Positions 15,979 through 24,262 of a stretch of 64,000 bases of DNA are shown here, in pieces. The notes beneath the pieces were generated by a model. The model was not told the origin of the DNA. It searched no databases and saw only the letters and a list, made by a program, of their open reading frames with translations. Position 1 is the stretch's first letter; every line of letters begins with the position of its first letter. The stretch is from Planomonospora sp. ID82291 (GTDB lineage: Bacteria; Actinomycetota; Actinomycetes; Streptosporangiales; Streptosporangiaceae): positions 248,001-312,000 of the forward strand of contig NZ_JABTEX010000005.1 of assembly GCF_015711645.1 (NCBI RefSeq), in the 5' to 3' direction. The translations under genes were made by a program, and so were the position numbers.

Positions 15979-17439
15979 CTACCGGCCTCCCAGGTAGTCC
16001 TCGCGGACCCGGGAGCGGGAGAGCTTGCCCGTGGGGGTGCGGGGCAGCTCGTCGCGGAACTCGATCCTGCGGGGGTGCTTGAAGCGGGCCAGGCGCGGCC
16101 CGAGGTGCTCCAGCAGCTCCTCCGCCGAGGGACGGGGACCGGGCAGCGGCTGGACCAGCGCGACCACGACGTGGCCCCACTCCTCGTCCGGCACCCCGAT
16201 CACCGCGGCGTCGGCGACCGCCGGGTGCTCCAGGATCGCCGCCTCGACCTCGGCCGGGTAGATGTTCACCCCGCCGGAGACGATCAGGTCGGTACGGCGG
16301 TCGCACAGGAACAGGTAGCCGTCGGCGTCCAGGTAGCCGATGTCGCCGGGGGCGTACCAGTCGTCCCGCATGCTGGCGGCGGTCTTGGCGGGGTCCTTGA
16401 GGTACTCGAACCGGTTCGTCGCCGACCTGACGTGGATCAGGCCGGGTTCGCCGGGCGGGAGCTCCTCGCCGTCCGGGCCGAGGATCCTCGCCTCGAACGT
16501 CGGGGCCGGGCGGCCGACCGTGCCGGGGCGCTCCAGCCACTCGTGCGGCTTGACGGCGAAGGCGATGGCGGACTCGGTGGAGCCGTAGTACTCGTACAGG
16601 ACCGGGCCCCACCAGTCCATCATCTGCTTCTTGTCGGCCACCGGGCAGGCGGCGCCGGTGTGGACCACCTGCCGGAGCGAGGACACGTCGTACTTCTCGC
16701 GGACCTCGGCCGGCAGGCGCAGCATCCGGTGGAACATCGTGGGCACCATCATCGCGTTGGTGACCCGGTGGCGCTCGATCAGCTCCAGGACCGTCACCGG
16801 CTCGAACCTCGGCGCGATCACCAGCGTGTGCCCCAGGTGCAGGGCGAACAGGGTGTGCGCGCACGGGGAGGAGTGGTACATCGGCGAGGTGACCAGGTGG
16901 ACCTCGTCGCCCGGCCGCAGGTCGCAGGTCTCGCCGAGGAACCAGGTGTAGAGCGGGACGGTCTCCTCCGGGGCGGCGCCGGACAGCGGGCGCCGCACCC
17001 CCTTGGGGAACCCGGTGGTGCCCGAGGTGTACCACATGACCGCGCCCGCGCTCCGGTCCTGCGGCGCGTGCTCCGGCTGCCCCTCGGCCAGCGCGGCGGC
17101 CCCGCCCGACTCGGGGGTCACCGTGATCCGGGCCTCGCTGTCGGACAGGATGTAGGCGATCTCGTTCTCGGTCAGGTGCCAGTTGACCGGCACGTGGTAC
17201 AGCCCGGTCTGGCCGGTGGCCAGGAGCATGACCACCGCGTCGATGCCGTTGGGCAGCACCCCGGCGACCACGTCGCCGCGGACCAGGCCCCGCGCCCGCA
17301 GCCCGTGCGAGACCTGGTTGACCCGGGCGAGCAGCTCGCCGTAGGTGGTGACGGCGCCGTCGGCGTCGATCACGGCCCTGCGCCCGGGGTCGGCCTCGGC
17401 GATCCGGTAGAAGCCCGGCAGTCCGCTGATGTCGGCCAT
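15979..17439 (-). CDS. Acyl-CoA synthetase (FadD family)
   Basis: This frame encodes 486 residues. It is an ANL-superfamily enzyme with the phosphate-binding loop WYTSGTTGFPKGV (about 137), YYGSTES near the middle, YAPGDIGYLDADGY and the hinge region RTDLIVSGGVNIYPAEVE, and the catalytic Lys in PTGKLSRS close to the C-terminus. It activates a carboxylic acid to an acyl-CoA through an acyl-AMP. It is the third gene of a leftward operon after two acyl-CoA dehydrogenase subunits (22-base gap). That order and gene set resemble fadE26-fadE27-fadD17 of mycobacteria, linked to steroid side-chain degradation; the substrate here is inferred only. Confidence 0.88.
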   Translation of the reverse strand: MADISGLPGFYRIAEADPGRRAVIDADGAVTTYGELLARVNQVSHGLRARGLVRGDVVAGVLPNGIDAVVMLLATGQTGLYHVPVNWHLTENEIAYILSDSEARITVTPESGGAAALAEGQPEHAPQDRSAGAVMWYTSGTTGFPKGVRRPLSGAAPEETVPLYTWFLGETCDLRPGDEVHLVTSPMYHSSPCAHTLFALHLGHTLVIAPRFEPVTVLELIERHRVTNAMMVPTMFHRMLRLPAEVREKYDVSSLRQVVHTGAACPVADKKQMMDWWGPVLYEYYGSTESAIAFAVKPHEWLERPGTVGRPAPTFEARILGPDGEELPPGEPGLIHVRSATNRFEYLKDPAKTAASMRDDWYAPGDIGYLDADGYLFLCDRRTDLIVSGGVNIYPAEVEAAILEHPAVADAAVIGVPDEEWGHVVVALVQPLPGPRPSAEELLEHLGPRLARFKHPRRIEFRDELPRTPTGKLSRSRVREDYLGGR

Positions 17440-17461
17440 GGGGTTCCCCTCTCTTGCGGCT

Positions 17462-18439
17462 CTACAGCTCCAGCAGGTCGGCGAGGCGGGCGCGGTGGAC
17501 CCGCGGCGGGCCGAGGAGCACCTCGTCCGCCTTGGCGCGCTTGTAGTACAGGTGCGCGTCGTGCTCCCAGGTGAAGCCGATGCCGCCGTGCAGCAGGAGG
17601 CTGCCGGAGGCGACCTCGAAGCAGGCGCGGCCCAGGTAGGCCTGGGCCAGCGCGGCGGCCCCGGGCAGCTCGGCGGGGGCCTCGTCGGCGGCCCAGGCGG
17701 CGTACCGGACGATCGACTCGGCCTGCTCCAGCGTGCAGTGCATGTCGGCGAGCCGGTGCTTGACGGCCTGGTAGGAGCCGATCACCCGGTTGAAGGCGAC
17801 CCGGATCCTGCTGTAGGCGACGATGGCCTCCAGCGCGGCCCGCAGCACGCCGAGCTGCTCGGCCGCCACCGCCACGGCGAACAGGTCGCGGGCGCGGGCG
17901 ATCCCGTCGGCGGAGACGGCCGCGACCTCGCCGCCCGGCTCCACCAGGGCCTGGCGGCGGGTGGGGTCCAGGGTCCGCAGGGGGCGCCGCTCACCGCCGG
18001 TGCGGGCGAGCACCCGGTCGCCGTCGATCGTCAGGACCACGTCGGCCTCGGCCCCGTTGAGCGCCCGGTTCCCGTCGAGGACGACGGTCGCGGTGGTCGT
18101 CCCGGCGGCCACCCCGGCCAGGATCTCCTTCTCGCCCGTCTCGGTCAGCAGGATCGCGGCCAGCGTGGTGGCCAGGAACGGCCCGGGCAGCAGCGCCGCG
18201 CCGGTCTCCTCCAGGACGACCGCCAGCTCGGCGTGCCCGGCGCCGGTCCCGCCGTGCTCCTCGGGCACGATCAGGCCGGTCAGGCCGAGTTCGCCGGCCA
18301 GGCGCCGGTAGACCTCCGGGTCGTGGCCCGCCTCCGACTCCATCGCCCGCCGTACGGCGGGCAGGGGCGAGGCGGCGGCGAGGAAGGAGCGGACGGCGTC
18401 GCGCAGCTCCCGCTGCTCCGCGGTGGGCACGAGTCTCAT
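17462..18439 (-). CDS. Acyl-CoA dehydrogenase, smaller subunit
   Basis: This frame encodes 325 residues, starting at an ATG that overlaps the stop of the larger subunit (ATGA). N-terminal helical domain, middle beta domain and C-terminal four-helix domain are recognisable, ending with LHGGIGFTWEHDAHLYYKRA, a hallmark of the family. It is somewhat short for a stand-alone acyl-CoA dehydrogenase. In actinobacteria such adjacent, unequal pairs form alpha2beta2 enzymes that share FAD sites and act on bulky acyl-CoAs such as steroid side chains. A heteromeric enzyme is therefore likely, by analogy. Confidence 0.88.
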   Translation of the reverse strand: MRLVPTAEQRELRDAVRSFLAAASPLPAVRRAMESEAGHDPEVYRRLAGELGLTGLIVPEEHGGTGAGHAELAVVLEETGAALLPGPFLATTLAAILLTETGEKEILAGVAAGTTTATVVLDGNRALNGAEADVVLTIDGDRVLARTGGERRPLRTLDPTRRQALVEPGGEVAAVSADGIARARDLFAVAVAAEQLGVLRAALEAIVAYSRIRVAFNRVIGSYQAVKHRLADMHCTLEQAESIVRYAAWAADEAPAELPGAAALAQAYLGRACFEVASGSLLLHGGIGFTWEHDAHLYYKRAKADEVLLGPPRVHRARLADLLEL

Positions 18440-19686
18440 CGGGGGGCCTCTCCACTCGTCCTGAGCTCCTTGAACGGCACATTCTTGTCCGTCCGCGGTT
18501 CGGGCGGCAGGTTCAGCACGCGCTCGCTGACGATGTTGCGCATGATCTCGTTGGTGCCGCCGCCGAGGGCCATCGCGGGCGCGAGCGCGAGGGCGTGGGC
18601 CAGCCCGCCGCCTCCGGCCGTCCCGGCGTCGCCCTCCGGGCCGTCCCCGGTCCCGTCCTCGCTCCAGGCGACGGCCTCCGGACCGGCCAGCGAGGTGGCC
18701 AGGTCGGCCTGGAACATGGTCAGCTCGGCCAGGAGCAGCTTGGCCGCGCTGCCCCGGGCGCCGGGGAAGATCCCGGCCTTGGTCTCCTGGGCCAGCCGCT
18801 GGTTGAACAGGGCCAGCGCGCGGGAGCGGATGTGCAGCTCGACGAGCCGGTCGCGGACCACGGGATCGGCGGTGTCGGCGCTGCGGCGCAGCGCCTCGAA
18901 GGCGACCGGGTTGTCCTTCTGCCCGCCCATGCCGACGCCGCTGGAGATCGACAGGCGCTCGTGGAGCAGGGTGGTGACGGCGCAGTTCCAGCCGTCGCCG
19001 ACGCGGCCGACCACGTTCTCGGCGGGGATGTGCACGCCGTCGAAGAAGATCTCGTTGAAGTGGGCGCGGCCGGTCATGTCGCGCAGCGGCCGGACGGTGA
19101 CGCCGGGGGCGTGCATGTCCACGATGAACATGGTCAGGCCCCGGTGCTTGGGCACGTCCACGTCGGTGCGGGCCAGCAGCAGCCCCCGGTCGGCGTGCTG
19201 GGCGACGGAGGTCCAGACCTTCTGCCCGTCGACCACCCAGCCGCCGTCGGTGGCCGTGGCCCGGGTCTGCAGGGCGGCCACGTCGCTGCCCGCGGCGGGC
19301 TCGGAGAACAGCTGGCACCAGATCTCCTCGCCGCGCAGCAGCGGCCGGATGTGGCGCCGGCGCTGGGCGTCGGTGCCCAGGTCGACGAGGGTCGGCCCGC
19401 ACATGCCGAGCCCGATGGAGAAGACGTAGGTCGGCAGGGTGAAGGCGGCCGCCTCGGCGGCGAAGGCGCGCTCCTCGGCCTGGGTGAGGCCCTGCCCGCC
19501 CCACTCGGCCGGCCAGGTGATGCCCGAATACCCCGCGTCGTACAGCTTCGCCATGAACTCCTTGGCGGCGGCCACCCCGCCGGGGTCGGCGGCGCCCCCG
19601 CCCTGACCGGCCCGGCCGTCCGGGACGTCCGGGACGTTGGCCTCCAGCCACGTCCGGGCGCGCCGCCGGTACTCCTCAAGATCCAT
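18436..19686 (-). CDS. Acyl-CoA dehydrogenase, larger subunit
   Basis: This frame encodes 416 residues. The ATG start is chosen because GGAG lies five bases before it; the GTG six bases further upstream sits against that site. The family features are clear: ITWPAEWGGQG, the flavin-contact segment QLFSEPAAGSD, WVVDGQKVWTS, DMTGRAHFNEIFFD, and the C-terminal GGTNEIMRNIVSERVLNLP. It introduces a double bond between C2 and C3 of an acyl-CoA, passing electrons to ETF. It heads the leftward dehydrogenase/FadD operon. Confidence 0.9.
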   Translation of the reverse strand: MDLEEYRRRARTWLEANVPDVPDGRAGQGGGAADPGGVAAAKEFMAKLYDAGYSGITWPAEWGGQGLTQAEERAFAAEAAAFTLPTYVFSIGLGMCGPTLVDLGTDAQRRRHIRPLLRGEEIWCQLFSEPAAGSDVAALQTRATATDGGWVVDGQKVWTSVAQHADRGLLLARTDVDVPKHRGLTMFIVDMHAPGVTVRPLRDMTGRAHFNEIFFDGVHIPAENVVGRVGDGWNCAVTTLLHERLSISSGVGMGGQKDNPVAFEALRRSADTADPVVRDRLVELHIRSRALALFNQRLAQETKAGIFPGARGSAAKLLLAELTMFQADLATSLAGPEAVAWSEDGTGDGPEGDAGTAGGGGLAHALALAPAMALGGGTNEIMRNIVSERVLNLPPEPRTDKNVPFKELRTSGEAPR

Positions 19687-19856
19687 GTCCACTCCAATCA
19701 GTGCCCACTTACTCTAACGAGCGGCGGCGCGGCCGTACAGAGCATTGCTCTACACCGGACCCGTGGGCGATCTTTGCCCCTTCTTGGCCATGTATCGCCA
19801 GGTAATGGCAATTAATCCGTCTGGTGCGGTCGTCTGGGTTCGAGGGGAAGGTCGGT

Positions 19857-21203
19857 GTGATCACACGTCACTCGTGGTCCGTCCGAACCCGGCTGACGCT
19901 GATCGCCGTCGCCACCGCCGCCCTGTCCGGGCTCGTCATCACCACGGTCGCCACGCTCGCCCTCTACGACCTGGCCCGCGACTACCAGACCAACCAGGTG
20001 GCCGGCACCGCGCTGGAGGTCGTCCAGCTCGCCCAGCGGGGGCGGCTGCCCGCCGTGCTGCGGCACGGCAACGGGGTCGGCAGCCAGGTGCTGGACGCGT
20101 CCGGGCGGATCGTCGCGGCCACCCCCGACCTGGCGGGCGGGCCCCCGGTCGCGGACTTCCGGCCCGGCGGGGACGGCGTGATGGCCGACCGCGAGCTGTG
20201 CGACCCGCCCCGGATGCCCGGCGAGTGCGTGATCGCCGTGGTCTTCCGCCTCCACCGGCCGGAGGGCGACTGGCTCGTCTACTCCGTCGGCGCGATGATC
20301 CCGTGGTACGTGCACTCGGGGCTGTTCGCCTTCCTCGTCACCGTCTCCGTGCTCATCGTGGTGCTGGCCGGGGCCGGCACCTACCGTACGGTGACCGGGG
20401 CGCTGACCCCGGTGCACGCGATCACCGGCGAGCTCGCGGAGATCACCGCGACCGACGTGGGCCGCCGGGTCCCGGTGCCGCGGGCCGAGGACGAGATCCG
20501 GCAGCTGGCCGAGACCATCAACCAGACCCTCGACCGGCTGGAGGCGGCGGTCGAGCAGCAGCGCCGGTTCGCCTCCGACGCCTCCCACGACCTGCGCAGC
20601 CCGCTCACCGCGATGCGCACCCAGGTGGAGGAGGCCCTGCAGTACCCCGAGGACGTCGACTGGACCGTCAAGGCGCAGGCGATGCTCGCCAGCCTGGACC
20701 GGCTCCAGGCGATCGTCGCCGACCTGCTGACGCTGGCCCGGCTCGACTCCGGCGCGCCCGCCGCCGCGGAGGCCGTCGACCTGGGCGGGCTGGCCGACGG
20801 CGAGCTGGACCGCCGGCCGCGCCGGGTCGAGGTGATCAGGAAGCTGGAGTCCGGTGTGACGGTGACCGGCGACCCGCTCCGGCTCGCCCGGCTGCTGACC
20901 AACCTGATGGACAACGCCGAGCGGCACGCCGTCTCCACCGTCACGGTGACCGTGGCCGCGCACGGGGACACCGCCGTCCTGGAGGTGCTCGACGACGGCG
21001 CCGGGATCGCCCCCGAGCAGCGGGAGGCGGTCTTCCGCCGGTTCACCCGCCTGGACGCCGCCCGCAGCAGGGACGCCGGGGGCACCGGCCTGGGGCTGGC
21101 CATCGCCAGGGAGGTCGCCGCGTCCCACGGCGGGACCCTGCGGGTCGAGGACAGTCCGCGGGGCGCCCGGTTCGTCCTGCGCCTGCCGGTGGCGCGTCCG
21201 TGA
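19857..21203 (+). CDS. Sensor histidine kinase (no adjacent response regulator)
   Basis: This frame encodes 448 residues from a GTG after AGGGGAAGG. Layout: short cytoplasmic start, TM1 about 8-34, an extracytoplasmic sensor with two cysteines (CDPPRMPGEC), TM2 about 145-168, HAMP domain, the dimerisation helix with phospho-His in SDASHDLRSPLTAMR, and the ATPase domain with N box (LTNLMDNAERH), DDGAGIAP and GTGLGLAIAREV. It should autophosphorylate and pass phosphate to a response regulator. None is next to it: upstream is the divergent dehydrogenase operon and downstream a convergent transporter. Confidence 0.92.
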   Translation: MITRHSWSVRTRLTLIAVATAALSGLVITTVATLALYDLARDYQTNQVAGTALEVVQLAQRGRLPAVLRHGNGVGSQVLDASGRIVAATPDLAGGPPVADFRPGGDGVMADRELCDPPRMPGECVIAVVFRLHRPEGDWLVYSVGAMIPWYVHSGLFAFLVTVSVLIVVLAGAGTYRTVTGALTPVHAITGELAEITATDVGRRVPVPRAEDEIRQLAETINQTLDRLEAAVEQQRRFASDASHDLRSPLTAMRTQVEEALQYPEDVDWTVKAQAMLASLDRLQAIVADLLTLARLDSGAPAAAEAVDLGGLADGELDRRPRRVEVIRKLESGVTVTGDPLRLARLLTNLMDNAERHAVSTVTVTVAAHGDTAVLEVLDDGAGIAPEQREAVFRRFTRLDAARSRDAGGTGLGLAIAREVAASHGGTLRVEDSPRGARFVLRLPVARP

Positions 21204-22173
21204 GGGGGCACGGCGGGGCACCCGCGAGGAGGCGTCCGGCGGGGCGCCCGGTCCGTCCCGCGCCGGACGGCGGCGCGTCCGCGGCCGGCCGTCTCCCGGG
21301 CGCCACGACCAGGAGCATCGCCGCGGCGATCAGCGCGCCGCCGAGCCCGACGCTCCAGGTGAGCGGCTCGCCGTAGGCGACGGCGGCCAGGGCGGTCACC
21401 CAGAGCGGCTGCGAGGCCAGGATGACCGCGGCGGGCACCGGCGGGACGTGGGCCTGGCCGAAGGAGCGGGCCAGGAAACCGAGCGCGCAGGCCACGATCG
21501 ACAGGTGGCCCAGGATGGCCCAGTCTCCGGCGGTCCGGGGCACGGTCAGGCCGTCCGGGACGGCGAGCAGGCCCGTCATCGCCGCGATGACGCCGAGCTG
21601 GATCACGGTGATCGCGTAGGCGTCCTGCCGCGCCCGGCCGGAGGCGCCCAGGACCAGCGTGTGCGCGGAGTACAGGACCGCGGCCAGCAGGGTGACGCCC
21701 AGCGCGGGCAGCGAGACGTCCTGCCCGGCGGCCCCGCGCAGAAGGGTGAAGGAGACCAGTGCGGCCGCCGCCAGGGACACCGCCCCCCACGTCCGCCGCG
21801 ACAGGCGGGTGCCCAGCACCGCCAGCCCGAGGATCGGGGTGATCACCACGTAGGAGCCGACCGTGAACCCGGAGACGGGCGAGGGCAGGTCGTGCAGCGC
21901 CACCGCCTGCGCGGTCTGCCCCACCCCGAACAGCAGGCCGAGCAGGATGCCGGTGGGCCAGACGCCCTCGGGCAGCCCGCGCAGGCAGCCGGGGCGCAGC
22001 GCGAGCAGCGCCAGCGCGGCCAGGCCGTACCGCTCGGCCAGCAGGTCGGCCACCGGGACGCGGCCGATGAGGTCCTTCATCAGCGGGAAGGCCGATCCCC
22101 AGGCCGCGCTGACGAACAACAGGAGCACGGCGCCCAGGAGGGGCCGGGACGCTGACGACACGGGCGCTGCCAT
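21043..22173 (-). CDS. EamA/DMT-family transporter
   Basis: This frame encodes about 376 residues, starting at MAAPVSSASR. Ten hydrophobic segments arranged as two five-helix EamA repeats occupy residues about 10-295 (first repeat begins LLFVSAAWGSAFPLMKDL). The family exports amino acids or other small metabolites. The last 80 residues are Pro/Arg/Gly-rich with an internal repeat (DAPPSGAGRTGRPAG, again DAPPAGAGRTGRPAD). That tail runs 161 bases antisense into the kinase gene, so it may be a by-product of a lost stop codon. No good ribosome site is seen. Confidence 0.82.
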   Translation of the reverse strand: MAAPVSSASRPLLGAVLLLFVSAAWGSAFPLMKDLIGRVPVADLLAERYGLAALALLALRPGCLRGLPEGVWPTGILLGLLFGVGQTAQAVALHDLPSPVSGFTVGSYVVITPILGLAVLGTRLSRRTWGAVSLAAAALVSFTLLRGAAGQDVSLPALGVTLLAAVLYSAHTLVLGASGRARQDAYAITVIQLGVIAAMTGLLAVPDGLTVPRTAGDWAILGHLSIVACALGFLARSFGQAHVPPVPAAVILASQPLWVTALAAVAYGEPLTWSVGLGGALIAAAMLLVVAPGRRPAADAPPSGAGRTGRPAGRLLAGAPPCPLTDAPPAGAGRTGRPADCPRPAGSRRGTRRPPWRWPAPGRCPRRPCCGRRPGG

Positions 22174-22336
22174 ACGGGAAGGGTGGCACCACCCGCGGCG
22201 GCCGGAAGGCGATCGCCCACCCCGGAGGGTGGGCGGAGTACAACCCGGAGGGAGGACGTCCCTCCCCCGGGCGACAGGGGCCACTCCGGGTCGACCGGAA
22301 GGACCCTCCGTTCTGAAAGACCTCAGTTTTCCGGGC

Positions 22337-22365
22337 TTTCCGCACTATTGGATTCTCCGTACAAT
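22337..22365 (+). promoter_or_regulatory. Promoter of the AurF-SDR operon
   Basis: TTTCCG (22,337-22,342) and TACAAT (22,360-22,365) are separated by 17 bases in a locally AT-richer patch 32 bases before the first start codon, and GGAGGAGGG follows as ribosome site. The -10 is good and the -35 weak, as is common in actinobacteria. Confidence 0.5.
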
Positions 22366-22396
22366 AGAAGGCAGGAGACCCGAGGAGGAGGGCCGC

Positions 22397-23386
22397 ATGA
22401 CAGCGACTCCGAGCACCGCCGCGGACCGGGAGCGCGACCGGGCGGTCGCGGAACGGCGCGCCTACGAGACGGTCGTCGAGCGCCTGTCCAAGGCGTCGGT
22501 CGACAAGCACTGGGAGCCCTACGTCGACATCCCCTGGGACGACCCCGACTTCCTGGTCCGCCAGGACGACCCCCGCTGGGAGCTGCCCGGGGTCGACCGG
22601 CTCGGCGGGCACGCGTGGTACCGCGCGCAACCGCCGGAGGTCCGCGCGCGGATCGGGCTGTGGCGGGTGGCGACCGCCATGAAGATCGGCCTGCAGTTCG
22701 AGAACCTGCTCAAGCGCGGCCTGCTCAACTACGCCTACCGGCTGCCGAACGGCTCCCCCGAGTTCCGCTACGTCTACCACGAGACGATCGAGGAGGGGCA
22801 CCACGGGATGATGTTCCAGGAGTTCGTCAACCGGACGCGGCTCCCGATCCGCGGCATGCCCGGCCCGCTCAGCCTGATCTCCCAGATCACGCCCTGGATC
22901 CCGCTGATCTCCACCGAGCTGTTCTTCGTCTTCGTGCTCGGCGGCGAGGACCCCATCGACCACGTGCAGCGCAAGGCGCTGCGGGAGGGGCAGATCAAGC
23001 ACCCGCTGGAGGAGACCATCATGCGGATCCACATCGCGGAGGAGGCCCGGCACATCTCCTTCGCCCGGCACTACCTGCGCCGCCGGGTCCCCCGCCTGCC
23101 CCGCCCGCACCGCTTCCTGCTGGGCCTGGTCTCCCCCGTCGTCCTGGGCGTCATGGCCCGCATCATGCTCGCCCCGCCCGGATCGATGATCAGGGCGTTC
23201 CGCATCCCGGACGACGTCGTCCGCGAGGTCTACACCGACAACCCCCACATGGCGCAGGAGATCCGCGACTCGGTCGCCAGGACCCGTGAGCTCTGCGCCG
23301 AACTGGGCATGATGAACCGGGTCCAGCGGAGGGTCTGGCAGGCCATGGGCATCGACGACGGGCACGCACGGAAGGCTGCCGCATGA
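22397..23386 (+). CDS. AurF-type di-iron oxygenase
   Basis: This frame encodes 329 residues. All seven iron ligands known for AurF (Glu; Glu and His in ExxH; Glu; His, Glu and His) can be matched in order: E in LQFENLL, E and H in EEGHHGMMF, E in STELFFVFV, and H, E, H spaced 4 and 3 apart in IHIAEEARHISF. AurF oxidises an aromatic amine to a nitro group; relatives hydroxylate or N-oxygenate other substrates, so the true substrate is open. The stop overlaps the start of a short-chain dehydrogenase (ATGA), and both follow a fair promoter, so the two probably work on one pathway. Confidence 0.85.
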   Translation: MTATPSTAADRERDRAVAERRAYETVVERLSKASVDKHWEPYVDIPWDDPDFLVRQDDPRWELPGVDRLGGHAWYRAQPPEVRARIGLWRVATAMKIGLQFENLLKRGLLNYAYRLPNGSPEFRYVYHETIEEGHHGMMFQEFVNRTRLPIRGMPGPLSLISQITPWIPLISTELFFVFVLGGEDPIDHVQRKALREGQIKHPLEETIMRIHIAEEARHISFARHYLRRRVPRLPRPHRFLLGLVSPVVLGVMARIMLAPPGSMIRAFRIPDDVVREVYTDNPHMAQEIRDSVARTRELCAELGMMNRVQRRVWQAMGIDDGHARKAAA

Positions 23387-24177
23387 GGACCGCGATCGTG
23401 ACCGGGGGCGCGTCCGGCATCGGCCGGGCCGTCTGCCGGGAGCTGGCCCGGCGCGGCGTGCACGTCGTGGCCGCCGACCTCGACGGGGAGGGCGCCGCCC
23501 GCACGGCCGAGGAGTTCGGCTGCGCGGGCGCCGAGGTCGACGTCACCGACCCGGAGGCCGTGCGCGCGCTCGTCCGGAGGGTGCGCGACGAGCACGGGCG
23601 GCTCGACTTCGTCTTCAACAACGCGGGCATCGCGGTCGGCGGCACCGCCGACGAGCTCACCCTCGACCACTGGAACCGCACGATCGACGTGAACCTGCGC
23701 GGCGTGGTGCACGGCGTGCACGCCGCCTACCCGATCATGGTCGAGCAGGGCTTCGGGCACATCGTGAACACCGCCTCGCTGGCCGGGCTGACCCCCGCCC
23801 CGCTGATGCTCCCGTACACCGCGACCAAGCACGCCGTGGTCGGGCTCTCGCTGGCGCTGCGGGCCGAGGCGAGGGCCCGCGGCGTGCGGGTGAGCGTGGT
23901 CTGCCCGGGTTTCACCGACACCCCGCTGCTCGACCACGCCAACCCGGGGCTGCCGCAGACGGCCACGGGCGCGGGCGCCCGCCCGGCCGCGATCCGGGCG
24001 CAGGGGCGGCTCTACTCGGTCGACGCCCTGGCCGACGACATCATGCGGGGCGTCGCCCGGAACAAGGCCCTCATCGTGGCCCCGGCCTCGGGCCGGCTGC
24101 TCTGGCGCGCGGTGCGGCTCTCGCCCGCGGCGGCGGTCCGGCTCGTCTCCCTGGCCGTCGGCCGGCTGCGCGGCTGA
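23383..24177 (+). CDS. Short-chain dehydrogenase/reductase
   Basis: This frame encodes 264 residues. It is a classical SDR with the nucleotide-binding motif TGGASGIG at residue 8, NNAG near 90, the catalytic Ser in NTASLAG and the YxxxK pair in YTATKHAVVG. It reduces or oxidises a carbonyl/hydroxyl with NAD(P). It is translationally coupled to the di-iron oxygenase, so the oxygenase product or substrate is a likely partner. The C-terminal 40 residues (RLLWRAVRLSPAAAVRLVS) are amphipathic, suggesting weak membrane association. Confidence 0.9.
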   Translation: MRTAIVTGGASGIGRAVCRELARRGVHVVAADLDGEGAARTAEEFGCAGAEVDVTDPEAVRALVRRVRDEHGRLDFVFNNAGIAVGGTADELTLDHWNRTIDVNLRGVVHGVHAAYPIMVEQGFGHIVNTASLAGLTPAPLMLPYTATKHAVVGLSLALRAEARARGVRVSVVCPGFTDTPLLDHANPGLPQTATGAGARPAAIRAQGRLYSVDALADDIMRGVARNKALIVAPASGRLLWRAVRLSPAAAVRLVSLAVGRLRG

Positions 24178-24262
24178 ACGGCCGCGGCTCGGCGGCTCGG
24201 CGGCGAGCCCGACGGCTGAACGGCTGCGCGGCTGCGCGGCTGCGCGGCTGAACGGCCGCGGC

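Noticed and set aside
15979-17439. NRPS adenylation domain
   Set aside because: The ANL motifs are of FadD type, there is no carrier or condensation domain nearby, and the gene is in an operon with acyl-CoA dehydrogenases.
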